Source of the DNA: JBBRMQ01 sp038230775
Lineage (GTDB): Bacteria > Acidobacteriota > Thermoanaerobaculia > Gp7-AA8
Length of the DNA: 14,956 bases
Assembly: GCA_038230775.1 (NCBI GenBank)
Contig: JBBRMQ010000089.1
Location: 1-14,956, forward strand
Reading direction: 5' to 3'
Part shown: positions 5,560 to 14,249 of the stretch, piece by piece
Position numbering within the stretch: position 1 is the first letter of the stretch
Layout of the letters: each line of letters begins with the position of its first letter
Made by a program: the position numbers and the translations under genes
Notes under the pieces: generated by a model
What the model saw: the letters and a program-made list of their open reading frames with translations, nothing else
What the model was told of the DNA's origin: nothing
Databases searched by the model: none

Positions 5560-8319
5560 CTACACAGCGGCGACGATCACCATCGTCACGTCGTCGCTGA
5601 AGTCCCCGGCTGTGAACTCGCGCAGCCGAGTGAGGATCTTCTCTTCGAGCTCGCGCGCGCCAAGGTTGCGATGGGAGATGATGAGCTCGATGAGGCGATC
5701 CTCTCCGAACTCCTCTTCTCCCCGCCGCGCTTCGGAAACGCCATCGGTGAAGAGAATGACGCGATCGCCCGGCTCGAGGCTGACGGTTTCCTGTTCGTGC
5801 ACCGCGCTCTGAAACAGACGGCAGATGGCGGGACCGCCGCGCATCAGGCGGTCGATGCGGCTGCTCGCGCGCGCGATGATCGGCGGATTGTGCCCGGCGT
5901 TGCAGTAGGTGAGCGATCGCGACGGCGCATCGAGGACTGCGTAGAAGAACGAGATGAACTTTCCGCCGGCGAGGTTGCCGATGACGATCGACTTCACGCG
6001 TTCGCAGACCGCAGCGGGCGCCGCATCGCGTGACGCGCTGGCTTTGACCGCGGCCTGAAGGTTGGCCATCAGCAGCGCGGCGGGCATCCCTTTGCCGGCG
6101 ACGTCCGCGATGCACAGGCCGGCCCGTCCATCGCCGAGCGGGAGCACGTCGAAGTAATCTCCGCCCACGCTTCGTGCCGGTTGCCACAGGCCGCTGATCG
6201 CCAATCCGGGAAGCTGCGGAATCGATTTCGGCAGCAGGATCTGCTGCATCGACCTGGCCTGCTCGAAGTCCGCTTCCTCATCGCGCAGCCGCACGTTCTC
6301 GATTCCGACGGCGATCTGCGCCGCGGCAGCGAGGATGAACTCCGTGTCGGCAGCGGAGAACTCTTCATCCGACAGCCGCGAGCCGAGGGCGACCAATCCC
6401 GTCGGCTGACGATGCGCAGCGATCGGAACCACGAGCTCCGTTCCGAGACGGCGAAGGGCGTCCGGAATCGTCCGCCCTTCGAACGAGACGGTGTCGACCG
6501 GCACGCGCAGCGATCCCACGATCTCGTCCGCGATTCCGATCTTCGCCGCCGCGACGAACTCCCCGTCACGACGCAGCGCGATGAGCGTGAATCGATTCTG
6601 CAACGACTGCTGGATCTGCTCGGCGCTGTAGCGCAGGAAAGCCTCGACCGCGGTCGAGGTGCCGATCGCGTTGCTGATGCTGCGCAGAGCGAGCGCGTAG
6701 TCGCGCCGTTCGCGGAAGAGGTTTCTGTCCACCAGATGCTGGAGCTTGTTGCGAAGAGGAACGGTGACCAGCGCGATGACCACCGTGGATGCGATGAGGA
6801 TGTTCTGATTCTTTACGCCGGCAAACTTGATGAGCGCGGTGCCGAGACCGGCGACGAGGACCGCGTAGAGGACGAAGATGACGCCGGTGAGCATCGTGTA
6901 CATCACGGTGCGGCGGATGATCACGTCGATGTTCATCAGCCGGTATTTCAGGATGGCGAACGCGAACGACAGCGGAATGAGCGTGTAAAGCGCTTTGGCG
7001 ATGACTTCCGGCGCGGCCATCACGATCGGTGAGATCCCCATGCTCTTGCCGAACGCGAAGGCCAGCCCGATCCCGATACCGATGGCCATAAGAATCAACC
7101 TGCCGGCGACCGCGACGATCGTTCCCCACAACGGCCACTTCACCTGCCGCCGTTCTTCGACGCCGCTCTCGCGATAGCTGCGGTAGAGACTGACGACGGT
7201 CGAGATCGGATAGGCGGAGAGAAAAGCGAAACAGAACACGACCATGATCCCGGTCATAGCGATCATGACGCCGGGCGAGTGAGTCTTTCCGCTCAGGACA
7301 GCGGCCGACCCGAATACGGTGCAGGACACCGTCAGGATCAGCGTCATGATCGCGATGGGAGAGGTGATGACGCCTTCGCGGAAGCTGGTTTTCCTGATGC
7401 GCACGAAGATGCGCACGATGGCCAGCACAGTCATGATCGCGAGAATCGACACCAGCGACAACACGACCGTCTTGCCGACGCCCTTCTGGTTCTGGATCCT
7501 CGCGCTGATGAGCATGCCGTAGACCGCGACGATCGCCGCGATGCAGACGCAGATGTAAACGGGCGCTCCGTAGATCCACTGGAAGAGAACGCGACGCCGC
7601 CTGGCCAGGATGGGGCGCTCGACCGGAAAGATGAGCGAGAGGTGCAGGAGCAGGGGCGCGAAGAAGACCGCCGTGACGACGACGATCATCGACCGGCCGA
7701 GATCGATCACCGTCGGCTCGGCGGCGATCCCGCGCATGTTCGCGGTGTCGATCTGCGACAAGGCGCTTCCGACGAACGATGCCGCCGCCGTCAACGTCAT
7801 CACGTAGAAGACGATCGCGCGCGCGTCGGACGGCCTGCGCCAGAACACGAAGAGGCCGATCGAGAGAAACGTGAGCGCGACGAGGATGTTCATCGTCAGC
7901 ACGACCATGATCGGTGTGGCACGCGTCGGCGAATCGAAACGCAGCGGGATCGTCGTGATGACGCCTGCGCGCTTGACGGTGTAAGTCACGAGATCATCGA
8001 CCCGGACCTGTTGCGCGAGCTTCGTCAATCGCGGCCGGTCGTTCGCCGGAATCCCGTTGATCGCCACCACCTCGTCGCCGCGCTGGATCCCCGCGCGATC
8101 CGCGGGCGCCGCTGGATACACCATGATGACGCTGCCGGGGTTGAACCCCATCGGCATCGTCGCCGCCGTGCTCTTCTTCGGGGTCAGCGGCAAGTACGTC
8201 ATCCCGGCCCAGCCGATGCGAGCCGCGGTCTGGAGACGCCACACGCTCAGCGCGCCGAGAAGACCGGCCAGAAGAAGAAGCGCAAACACGCCGGTCAATC
8301 GTCGCCGCGATTCAGTCAT
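5560..8319 (-). CDS. Membrane PDZ-GAF-PP2C (SpoIIE/RsbU-type) serine phosphatase
   Basis: The protein has 919 residues. After a basic N-terminus come TM1 (about 9-27), a PDZ domain (about 58-127, with R-A-G-I-Q-R-G-D-E-V-V-A-I-N-G) that should face the periplasm, and roughly ten to eleven further hydrophobic segments (about 137-522). A GAF-like domain (about 545-675), a short helical linker and a PPM phosphatase domain (about 700-918) follow. PPM metal-site motifs are intact: G-G-D-Y-F-D (Asp721), D-V-A-G-K-G (Asp739), C-N-A-G-H-N-P-P, D-G-V-S-E-A (Asp859) and D-D-V-T (909-910). Such phosphatases dephosphorylate STAS-domain antagonists in partner-switch control of sigma factors or other targets; the substrate here is unknown and no partner gene is nearby. 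The ATG has no Shine-Dalgarno sequence upstream; the bases before it read ACCTCC. Confidence 0.9.
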   Translation of the reverse strand: MTESRRRLTGVFALLLLAGLLGALSVWRLQTAARIGWAGMTYLPLTPKKSTAATMPMGFNPGSVIMVYPAAPADRAGIQRGDEVVAINGIPANDRPRLTKLAQQVRVDDLVTYTVKRAGVITTIPLRFDSPTRATPIMVVLTMNILVALTFLSIGLFVFWRRPSDARAIVFYVMTLTAAASFVGSALSQIDTANMRGIAAEPTVIDLGRSMIVVVTAVFFAPLLLHLSLIFPVERPILARRRRVLFQWIYGAPVYICVCIAAIVAVYGMLISARIQNQKGVGKTVVLSLVSILAIMTVLAIVRIFVRIRKTSFREGVITSPIAIMTLILTVSCTVFGSAAVLSGKTHSPGVMIAMTGIMVVFCFAFLSAYPISTVVSLYRSYRESGVEERRQVKWPLWGTIVAVAGRLILMAIGIGIGLAFAFGKSMGISPIVMAAPEVIAKALYTLIPLSFAFAILKYRLMNIDVIIRRTVMYTMLTGVIFVLYAVLVAGLGTALIKFAGVKNQNILIASTVVIALVTVPLRNKLQHLVDRNLFRERRDYALALRSISNAIGTSTAVEAFLRYSAEQIQQSLQNRFTLIALRRDGEFVAAAKIGIADEIVGSLRVPVDTVSFEGRTIPDALRRLGTELVVPIAAHRQPTGLVALGSRLSDEEFSAADTEFILAAAAQIAVGIENVRLRDEEADFEQARSMQQILLPKSIPQLPGLAISGLWQPARSVGGDYFDVLPLGDGRAGLCIADVAGKGMPAALLMANLQAAVKASASRDAAPAAVCERVKSIVIGNLAGGKFISFFYAVLDAPSRSLTYCNAGHNPPIIARASSRIDRLMRGGPAICRLFQSAVHEQETVSLEPGDRVILFTDGVSEARRGEEEFGEDRLIELIISHRNLGARELEEKILTRLREFTAGDFSDDVTMVIVAAV

Positions 8320-8529
8320 GGAGGTCGCTATTGTCTTACGGGCGAGTGGTAAGGCGGGTTATACAATTCGGCGAAGCTGTTGGCGGGCTCGCCGTCTGCA
8401 GGAGAGAGACGCGGAATGTTGAATGTTGAATGAGAACTTGGCGTGGTTCATTCAACATTCAACATTGAACATTCAACATTCCTCGTCCCAGATGCAAAGA
8501 CACAACGGCTAATAGTTCCCGGAGGTGGC
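8320..8529. other. Divergent intergenic region with candidate promoters
   Basis: This 210-bp gap separates the phosphatase gene (leftward) from the ETF oxidoreductase gene (rightward) and must hold promoters for both. An AT-richer spot at 8359-8369 reads TACAAT on the + strand (8362-8367) and TATAAC on the - strand, so it could supply -10 elements in either direction. I see no convincing -35 partner on either strand. The right half is occupied by the inverted ATTCAACATT array described separately. No RNA gene or small ORF is supported. Confidence 0.35.
8413..8482. repeat. Inverted array of ATTCAACATT-type units
   Basis: The left arm (8413-8433) holds two overlapping GAATGTT units. The right arm (8448-8482) holds the complementary ATTCAACATT units, about three to four of them, with one altered to TTGAACATT. 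The first 19 bases of the right arm pair with the left arm without mismatch, and the last bases (ATTCAACATTCC, 8471-8482) could pair alternatively. The loop is about 14 nt. The array is AT-rich in a GC-rich window, ends about 47 bp before the oxidoreductase start, and gives a long alternative hairpin in the leader if transcription begins upstream of it. A read-through translation gives an S-T-F-N-I-E-H-S-T-F pattern. Confidence 0.8.

Positions 8530-8532
<3 letters not shown>
8521..8532 (+). promoter_or_regulatory. Ribosome binding site that sets the ETF-QO start
   Basis: GGAGGTGG at 8521-8528 lies just before an ATG at 8530, with GGAGG 4 nt from the start codon. The frame is open further back to a GTG at 8443, but that extension would be translated from the repeat array and adds residues without family likeness. 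The strong site and the start of the conserved region shortly after favour 8530. Confidence 0.7.
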
Positions 8533-10236
<1,704 letters not shown>

Positions 10237-10280
10237 CGAAGTGATCCGCGTCTCATTGAGGGACGTAGATCCTATGAAGA

Positions 10281-11264
10281 ATGAGAAGTGAGAATCTGGT
10301 GATGGCGCGTGAGCAGGTTGCAGTCAACAAGACGTTCGAGAAAATCGCAGAGCTGCAGGCGAACGTCGAGCGTGTCATCCGCGGCAAGCCCGAGGTGGTG
10401 CAGTTCTGCATCGCGGCGCTGCTGGCGAAGGGACACATCCTTCTCGAAGACGTCCCGGGCGTGGGCAAGACGACCCTGGCGCACGCGCTCGCGCGATCGA
10501 TCTCGCTTTCGTTCCAGCGCATCCAGTTCACGAGCGATCTGCTTCCCGCCGACATCGTCGGTGTGACGATCTACAACCAGGACCAGCAGGAGTTCGAGTT
10601 CGTCTCCGGGCCGATCTTCACCAACGTTCTTCTGGCCGACGAGATCAACCGCGCGACGCCGAAGTCGCAGTCGGCTCTCCTCGAAGCGATGAGCGAGGGG
10701 ATGATCACCGTCGAGAAGCGACGCCTGCCGCTTCCCGATCCATTCCTGGTCATCGCGACGCAGAACCCGATCGAGCACGTCGGAACGTATCCGCTTCCGG
10801 AGTCGCAGCTCGATCGCTTCCTCATGAAGCTCACGATCGGCTATCCGAACAGCACGGACGAGAAGAAGCTGCTGCGGGCCGGCGGCGCGCAGGACGCGCT
10901 CGAGCATCTGGAGCCGGTTCTGGATGCCGAGGAAGTGCGAAGCCTGCAGCAGCGCGTGACGACCGTGCACGTGAACGAGTCGCTCGTCGACTACCTGATG
11001 AACGTGGTGCACACCACGCGGACGCACGCGGAAGTTGCGCTCGGCGTCTCCACTCGCGGAGCGCTCACGTTTTACAAAGCCTGTCAGGCGCTGGCGATGG
11101 TCAGCGGCCGCGACTTCGTCATCCCCGATGACATCAAGCGCCTGGCTGGGCCAGTGCTCTCGCACCGCATCCTGATGAAGGACCGCCGCGGCCTGCGCGG
11201 CGATTACTCGCCCGAGGCCAAATTCATCGAACGCATTCTGGGCGAGCTGCCCGTTCCGCGATGA
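10281..11264 (+). CDS. MoxR-family AAA+ ATPase
   Basis: This is a cytoplasmic protein of 327 residues from the ATG at 10281. Walker A is G-V-G-K-T at 60-64, inside the L-L-E-D-V-P-G-V-G-K-T typical of MoxR. Walker B is L-L-A-D-E-I-N-R (Asp120, Glu121), sensor 1 is the A-T-Q-N-P segment (Asn162), and Q-L-D-R-F at 176-180 carries the likely arginine finger. MoxR ATPases act as chaperone-like helpers and are almost always next to DUF58 and von Willebrand A or transglutaminase genes, as here. Neither start has a good ribosome binding site; Met8 (10302) is an equally plausible start, since the first seven residues come from a GAGAAGTGAGAA-like stretch. The stop overlaps the next start (ATGA, 11261-11264), indicating coupled translation. 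Confidence 0.93.
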   Translation: MRSENLVMAREQVAVNKTFEKIAELQANVERVIRGKPEVVQFCIAALLAKGHILLEDVPGVGKTTLAHALARSISLSFQRIQFTSDLLPADIVGVTIYNQDQQEFEFVSGPIFTNVLLADEINRATPKSQSALLEAMSEGMITVEKRRLPLPDPFLVIATQNPIEHVGTYPLPESQLDRFLMKLTIGYPNSTDEKKLLRAGGAQDALEHLEPVLDAEEVRSLQQRVTTVHVNESLVDYLMNVVHTTRTHAEVALGVSTRGALTFYKACQALAMVSGRDFVIPDDIKRLAGPVLSHRILMKDRRGLRGDYSPEAKFIERILGELPVPR

Positions 11265-12298
11265 GCTCCGCGGTCGGTCTTTCCGACCTTCGACGCGAGA
11301 TTGAGCATCATCTGCCGACCAGCGACTGGCGTTTTCAAGGTGTCGTTCGGCTGACCAGGGTCGGAACGGCGTTCGTGCTCTTCACGATCGTCATCGGCTT
11401 CGCCGCCATCAACACCGGCAACAACTCGCTGTACATCGGGCTGGCGTTCATGCTCGGTGCGCTTCTGTTGTCGGGCGTCGCGTCCCAGCGCGGCCTTCGT
11501 GGTCTTCGTGTCGAATTCGACAGCCTGTACGAAGCATGGGCCGGTCGTCCGGCAACGGGCCGCCTGCGGGTGGCGAACCGTTCCCGCATCTGGAACGTGC
11601 GCGACGTGATCCTCACCTCGGACGAGCTTGCGGAGCCGTTCTTCATCCCGCTCATCGAGCGGCGGCGGGAGATCGTCATCGAAGCCTCGTTTTTCTTCGC
11701 CAGACGCGGGATCGTGCAGTTGAAGACGGTCGACCTGTACACGCGCTACCCGTTCGGGTTCTTCCTCAAGAAGCGGCGCGTGCGCATCAGCGGCGAGGTG
11801 GTGGTGTATCCGCGTCTGCTGACGGACGAAGCCGGCCGCGAACGGTTTCGCGCGATCGAAGGCGAGCAGCACTCGGTCAATCGCACCGGTGCGGGAACGG
11901 AGATTCACTCCTTCCGCGACTACGTCCGCGGCGATTCGCTTCGACAGGTTTACTGGAAGAAATCCGCCAGCCTCGGCCGCTGGATCATGAAGCAGACCGA
12001 GCTCGAATCCGGCCGCGCGGTTCATGTGGTCGTCGACCCGTTCAAGCCGCGCGGCGTTCCCGACGACGAGTTCGAGACGATGATCAGCCAGGCGGCGACG
12101 TTCATCCGAGACACTCTGGACCGCGAGCTGGAAGTCATCTTCTCGATGCCGCGCCTGACGCTGCGTGCCAGGGACCAGCAGCAGGCGGCAGCGATGTATC
12201 GCGCGCTCGCCCTGGTCGAGCCGTCCTACGAGGCCGTCGTGCAGACGATCGATCGCAACGCCGTGCTGTTCGCCATGAGGGCTTCCGATGCGGCGTGA
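11261..12298 (+). CDS. DUF58 domain membrane protein
   Basis: This 345-residue protein has two close hydrophobic segments near the N-terminus (about 33-50 and 56-75), after which the chain is soluble. The DUF58 hallmark lies at about 210-235: G-T-E-I-H-S-F-R-D-Y-V-R-G-D-S-L-R, followed by V-Y-W-K-K-S-A. The downstream V-V-V-D-P-F and following region resembles a degraded von Willebrand A fold. No enzymatic function is established for DUF58. It is a standard partner of MoxR and TgpA-like transglutaminases and probably forms a complex with them at the inner membrane. It overlaps the MoxR gene by 4 bp and the following gene by 11 bp, so the three products are likely made in coupled fashion. Confidence 0.92.
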   Translation: MSSAVGLSDLRREIEHHLPTSDWRFQGVVRLTRVGTAFVLFTIVIGFAAINTGNNSLYIGLAFMLGALLLSGVASQRGLRGLRVEFDSLYEAWAGRPATGRLRVANRSRIWNVRDVILTSDELAEPFFIPLIERRREIVIEASFFFARRGIVQLKTVDLYTRYPFGFFLKKRRVRISGEVVVYPRLLTDEAGRERFRAIEGEQHSVNRTGAGTEIHSFRDYVRGDSLRQVYWKKSASLGRWIMKQTELESGRAVHVVVDPFKPRGVPDDEFETMISQAATFIRDTLDRELEVIFSMPRLTLRARDQQQAAAMYRALALVEPSYEAVVQTIDRNAVLFAMRASDAA

Positions 12299-14249
12299 GA
12301 AAAAGCAGGAGCTCGAGCTCCTGCTCCTCACGATGTTTGCCGCCGTGCCTCTCTACGGTACGCAGACGGTGAGCATCGCGCCGCTGCTCATCTTTCACGC
12401 CGTGATGATCGCGATCGCGATCCGCATCGCGATGGGAAAAGGCGCCGACGTGATCCCCGCCTCCGTGATGCGCGCGCTGGGCATCGCCTACGTGGCGTTT
12501 TACGCGATTGACGCCGCGGTGATCTCGCGCAGTGCGATTGCGGCGTCCACGCATCTCGTGCTGTTCATCGCCGCCTACCAGCCGATCGAGGCCATGCATA
12601 AGCGCAACGACGCGCAGCGGCTGCTCACCACGGCGCTGCTGTTCATCGCCAGCCTGGCGACCGCGACGCACATTTCGATCGTGCCGTTTGTGATCGTCTT
12701 CATGTTCTTCCTCTTCCGGCAGCTGATTCACATCAGCCACACGGATTCGGTGGCGACGGGCGACCTCGCCCGCCGGTCCGGGATCATCGAGCCGCCGTCC
12801 GCGCGCGCCGCCGGGTTCTACGTCACCGGCACCACGCTCATCGGCGTGCTCCTTTTCCCGATGCTGCCCCGCGTGCGCAACCCGCTCGTGCCGGGGATGG
12901 CCGAGGCGTTGAACAATGCCTCGACGGGGTTGAGCGACTCGATCGACTTCAACAAAGACCGTTCGATCAGTTCGGACGCCACGGTCGTCAGCCGCGTGTG
13001 GATGGGGCAGGAAGCGATTCCATTCTTCACGCCGCTGCGTTTGCGCGGCATGGTCTACGAGAGGTTCTTCGCCAATCAATGGCTGCAGGGACGGCGCGAT
13101 TTTGTTCCGCTCGACATTCGCGACGGCGCCACGCGCATCGCGCGGCCGTCCGGTGTCACGCAGCGCGCGACCATCCAGCAGCGCCTCGTCTCTGGCAACC
13201 GCCTCTTCCTGCCGACGGGCAGCTACGAAGTGATCGGTCCCTCGATCTACGAAGGTCCGACGCGCGACATCTACTCGATCTGGAACCGGCGCGACCTCGT
13301 GAGCTACGACGTGCGGCTGGCGCGATCGACCATTCCGTTCCGCCAGCGGCCGCCGGTGCTGGCGAACTATCCGGTGACGCCGGCAGTGACCGCGCTTGCG
13401 CGTCAGATCGTCGGCACCGAGACGGATGCGATGCGACAGGCCGTGCTGATCGAGCGCTTCATGTCGAACACCTTCACGTACCTGCCGGATCCGGCTGCGA
13501 TCGGTCGTCCGATCTCCGTCGACGAATTCCTGTTGAAAGAGCGTCGCGGTCACTGCGAGTACTTCGCCGCGGGCATGGTGGCGCTGATGACCGCGCTCAA
13601 CACGCCGGCGCGCATCGTCGGCGGTTTCTACGGCGGTCAGTTGAATCCGCTGACCGGCTACTTCGTGGTCCGCCGCGCGGACGCGCACGCCTGGGTTGAA
13701 GCGTGGAACGGCGATCGATGGGAGACGTTCGATCCCACGCCGGCAGGCTTGCGGCCGGGGAACGGTTCGTCCGGGTTTCAGGCCTACGCGTCCGCGTTAA
13801 GCGACTCGGTGAACTATTTCTGGGACCGCTACATTCTGACGTTCGGCCTCGGCGATCAGATCGCGCTGGTCGCGGATGCCATCGGCCGCATCCGCAACGC
13901 GCTGACGCGTGCGGACATCGGCGCCCATCGCGGGGTGCGTGACTTCCTGACCCTTCGATCGGCGGCGACGGCGGCGGTGAGCGTGCTGTTCATCGTCGTG
14001 GTGATCGCCATCGCGCGCCGCCGCCGCACGGCCTTCGATCTGCTGCGCGATCATCTCCGCTCGCTCGGAATCGAAGTGGGTCAGGCGACGACGATGGAGG
14101 ATGCGCTGCGGGAACTGCGCCGCCACCACTCCGATGCCGCAACGTCGCTCCAACCGATCATCACGCTGTACGAAGAGGAACGCTTTTCCGCGCGATCCAC
14201 GCCATCGCGAACAGCGATCCGGAAACGGCTTCAGGAATTGCGCGCCTGA
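12288..14249 (+). CDS. TgpA-like membrane transglutaminase (DUF3488-transglutaminase core)
   Basis: The protein has 653 residues. The N-terminal part has about six membrane segments (roughly 8-24, 29-48, 60-79, 84-98, 110-145 as a long or double segment, 174-193), matching the TgpA N-terminal region. A large extracytoplasmic domain contains the transglutaminase core with an apparent catalytic triad: Cys423 in G-H-C-E-Y-F, His467 in D-A-H-A-W-V-E and Asp482 in F-D-P-T-P. A further membrane helix (about 559-577) leads to a short cytoplasmic tail with basic and coiled character. In Pseudomonas, TgpA is an essential periplasmic transglutaminase, but the substrate remains unclear. The start overlaps the DUF58 gene by 11 bp. 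The last 19 bp overlap the convergent pdxJ gene. Confidence 0.93.
   Translation: MRREKKQELELLLLTMFAAVPLYGTQTVSIAPLLIFHAVMIAIAIRIAMGKGADVIPASVMRALGIAYVAFYAIDAAVISRSAIAASTHLVLFIAAYQPIEAMHKRNDAQRLLTTALLFIASLATATHISIVPFVIVFMFFLFRQLIHISHTDSVATGDLARRSGIIEPPSARAAGFYVTGTTLIGVLLFPMLPRVRNPLVPGMAEALNNASTGLSDSIDFNKDRSISSDATVVSRVWMGQEAIPFFTPLRLRGMVYERFFANQWLQGRRDFVPLDIRDGATRIARPSGVTQRATIQQRLVSGNRLFLPTGSYEVIGPSIYEGPTRDIYSIWNRRDLVSYDVRLARSTIPFRQRPPVLANYPVTPAVTALARQIVGTETDAMRQAVLIERFMSNTFTYLPDPAAIGRPISVDEFLLKERRGHCEYFAAGMVALMTALNTPARIVGGFYGGQLNPLTGYFVVRRADAHAWVEAWNGDRWETFDPTPAGLRPGNGSSGFQAYASALSDSVNYFWDRYILTFGLGDQIALVADAIGRIRNALTRADIGAHRGVRDFLTLRSAATAAVSVLFIVVVIAIARRRRTAFDLLRDHLRSLGIEVGQATTMEDALRELRRHHSDAATSLQPIITLYEEERFSARSTPSRTAIRKRLQELRA

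Noticed and set aside
5162..6187. - strand ORF (341 codons) spanning the adhesin and phosphatase 3' ends
   Set aside because: It is a shifted frame of the phosphatase that runs through the stop codons of both convergent genes. It has no hydrophobic pattern or motif and is heavily Arg-rich.
8320..8325. GGAGGT next to the phosphatase start, looking like a ribosome binding site
   Set aside because: It is on the + strand. On the coding strand it reads ACCTCC, which cannot pair with the 16S rRNA tail.
7279..8352. Long + strand ORF (357 codons) opposite the phosphatase gene
   Set aside because: It is antisense to the PDZ and membrane part of a clearly real gene. Its product is a low-complexity Arg/Asp/His-rich chain typical of the reverse frame of GC-rich coding DNA.
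8413..8482. CRISPR-like array
   Set aside because: The units are short, overlapping and partly inverted, with no regular unique spacers and no cas genes nearby.
8443..8529. Upstream GTG start extending ETF-QO by 29 residues
   Set aside because: The extension is translated repeat array and lacks a ribosome binding site, whereas GGAGGTGG stands just before the ATG at 8530.
10237..10280. Possible terminator after ETF-QO
   Set aside because: Only a weak, mismatched 5-bp stem (around GTCTC and GGGAC) without a T-run is present, too little to call.
12135..13688. Long - strand ORF (517 codons) opposite the DUF58 and transglutaminase genes
   Set aside because: It is Arg/His/Asp-rich with no domain pattern, and it overlaps two genes with intact family motifs on the other strand.
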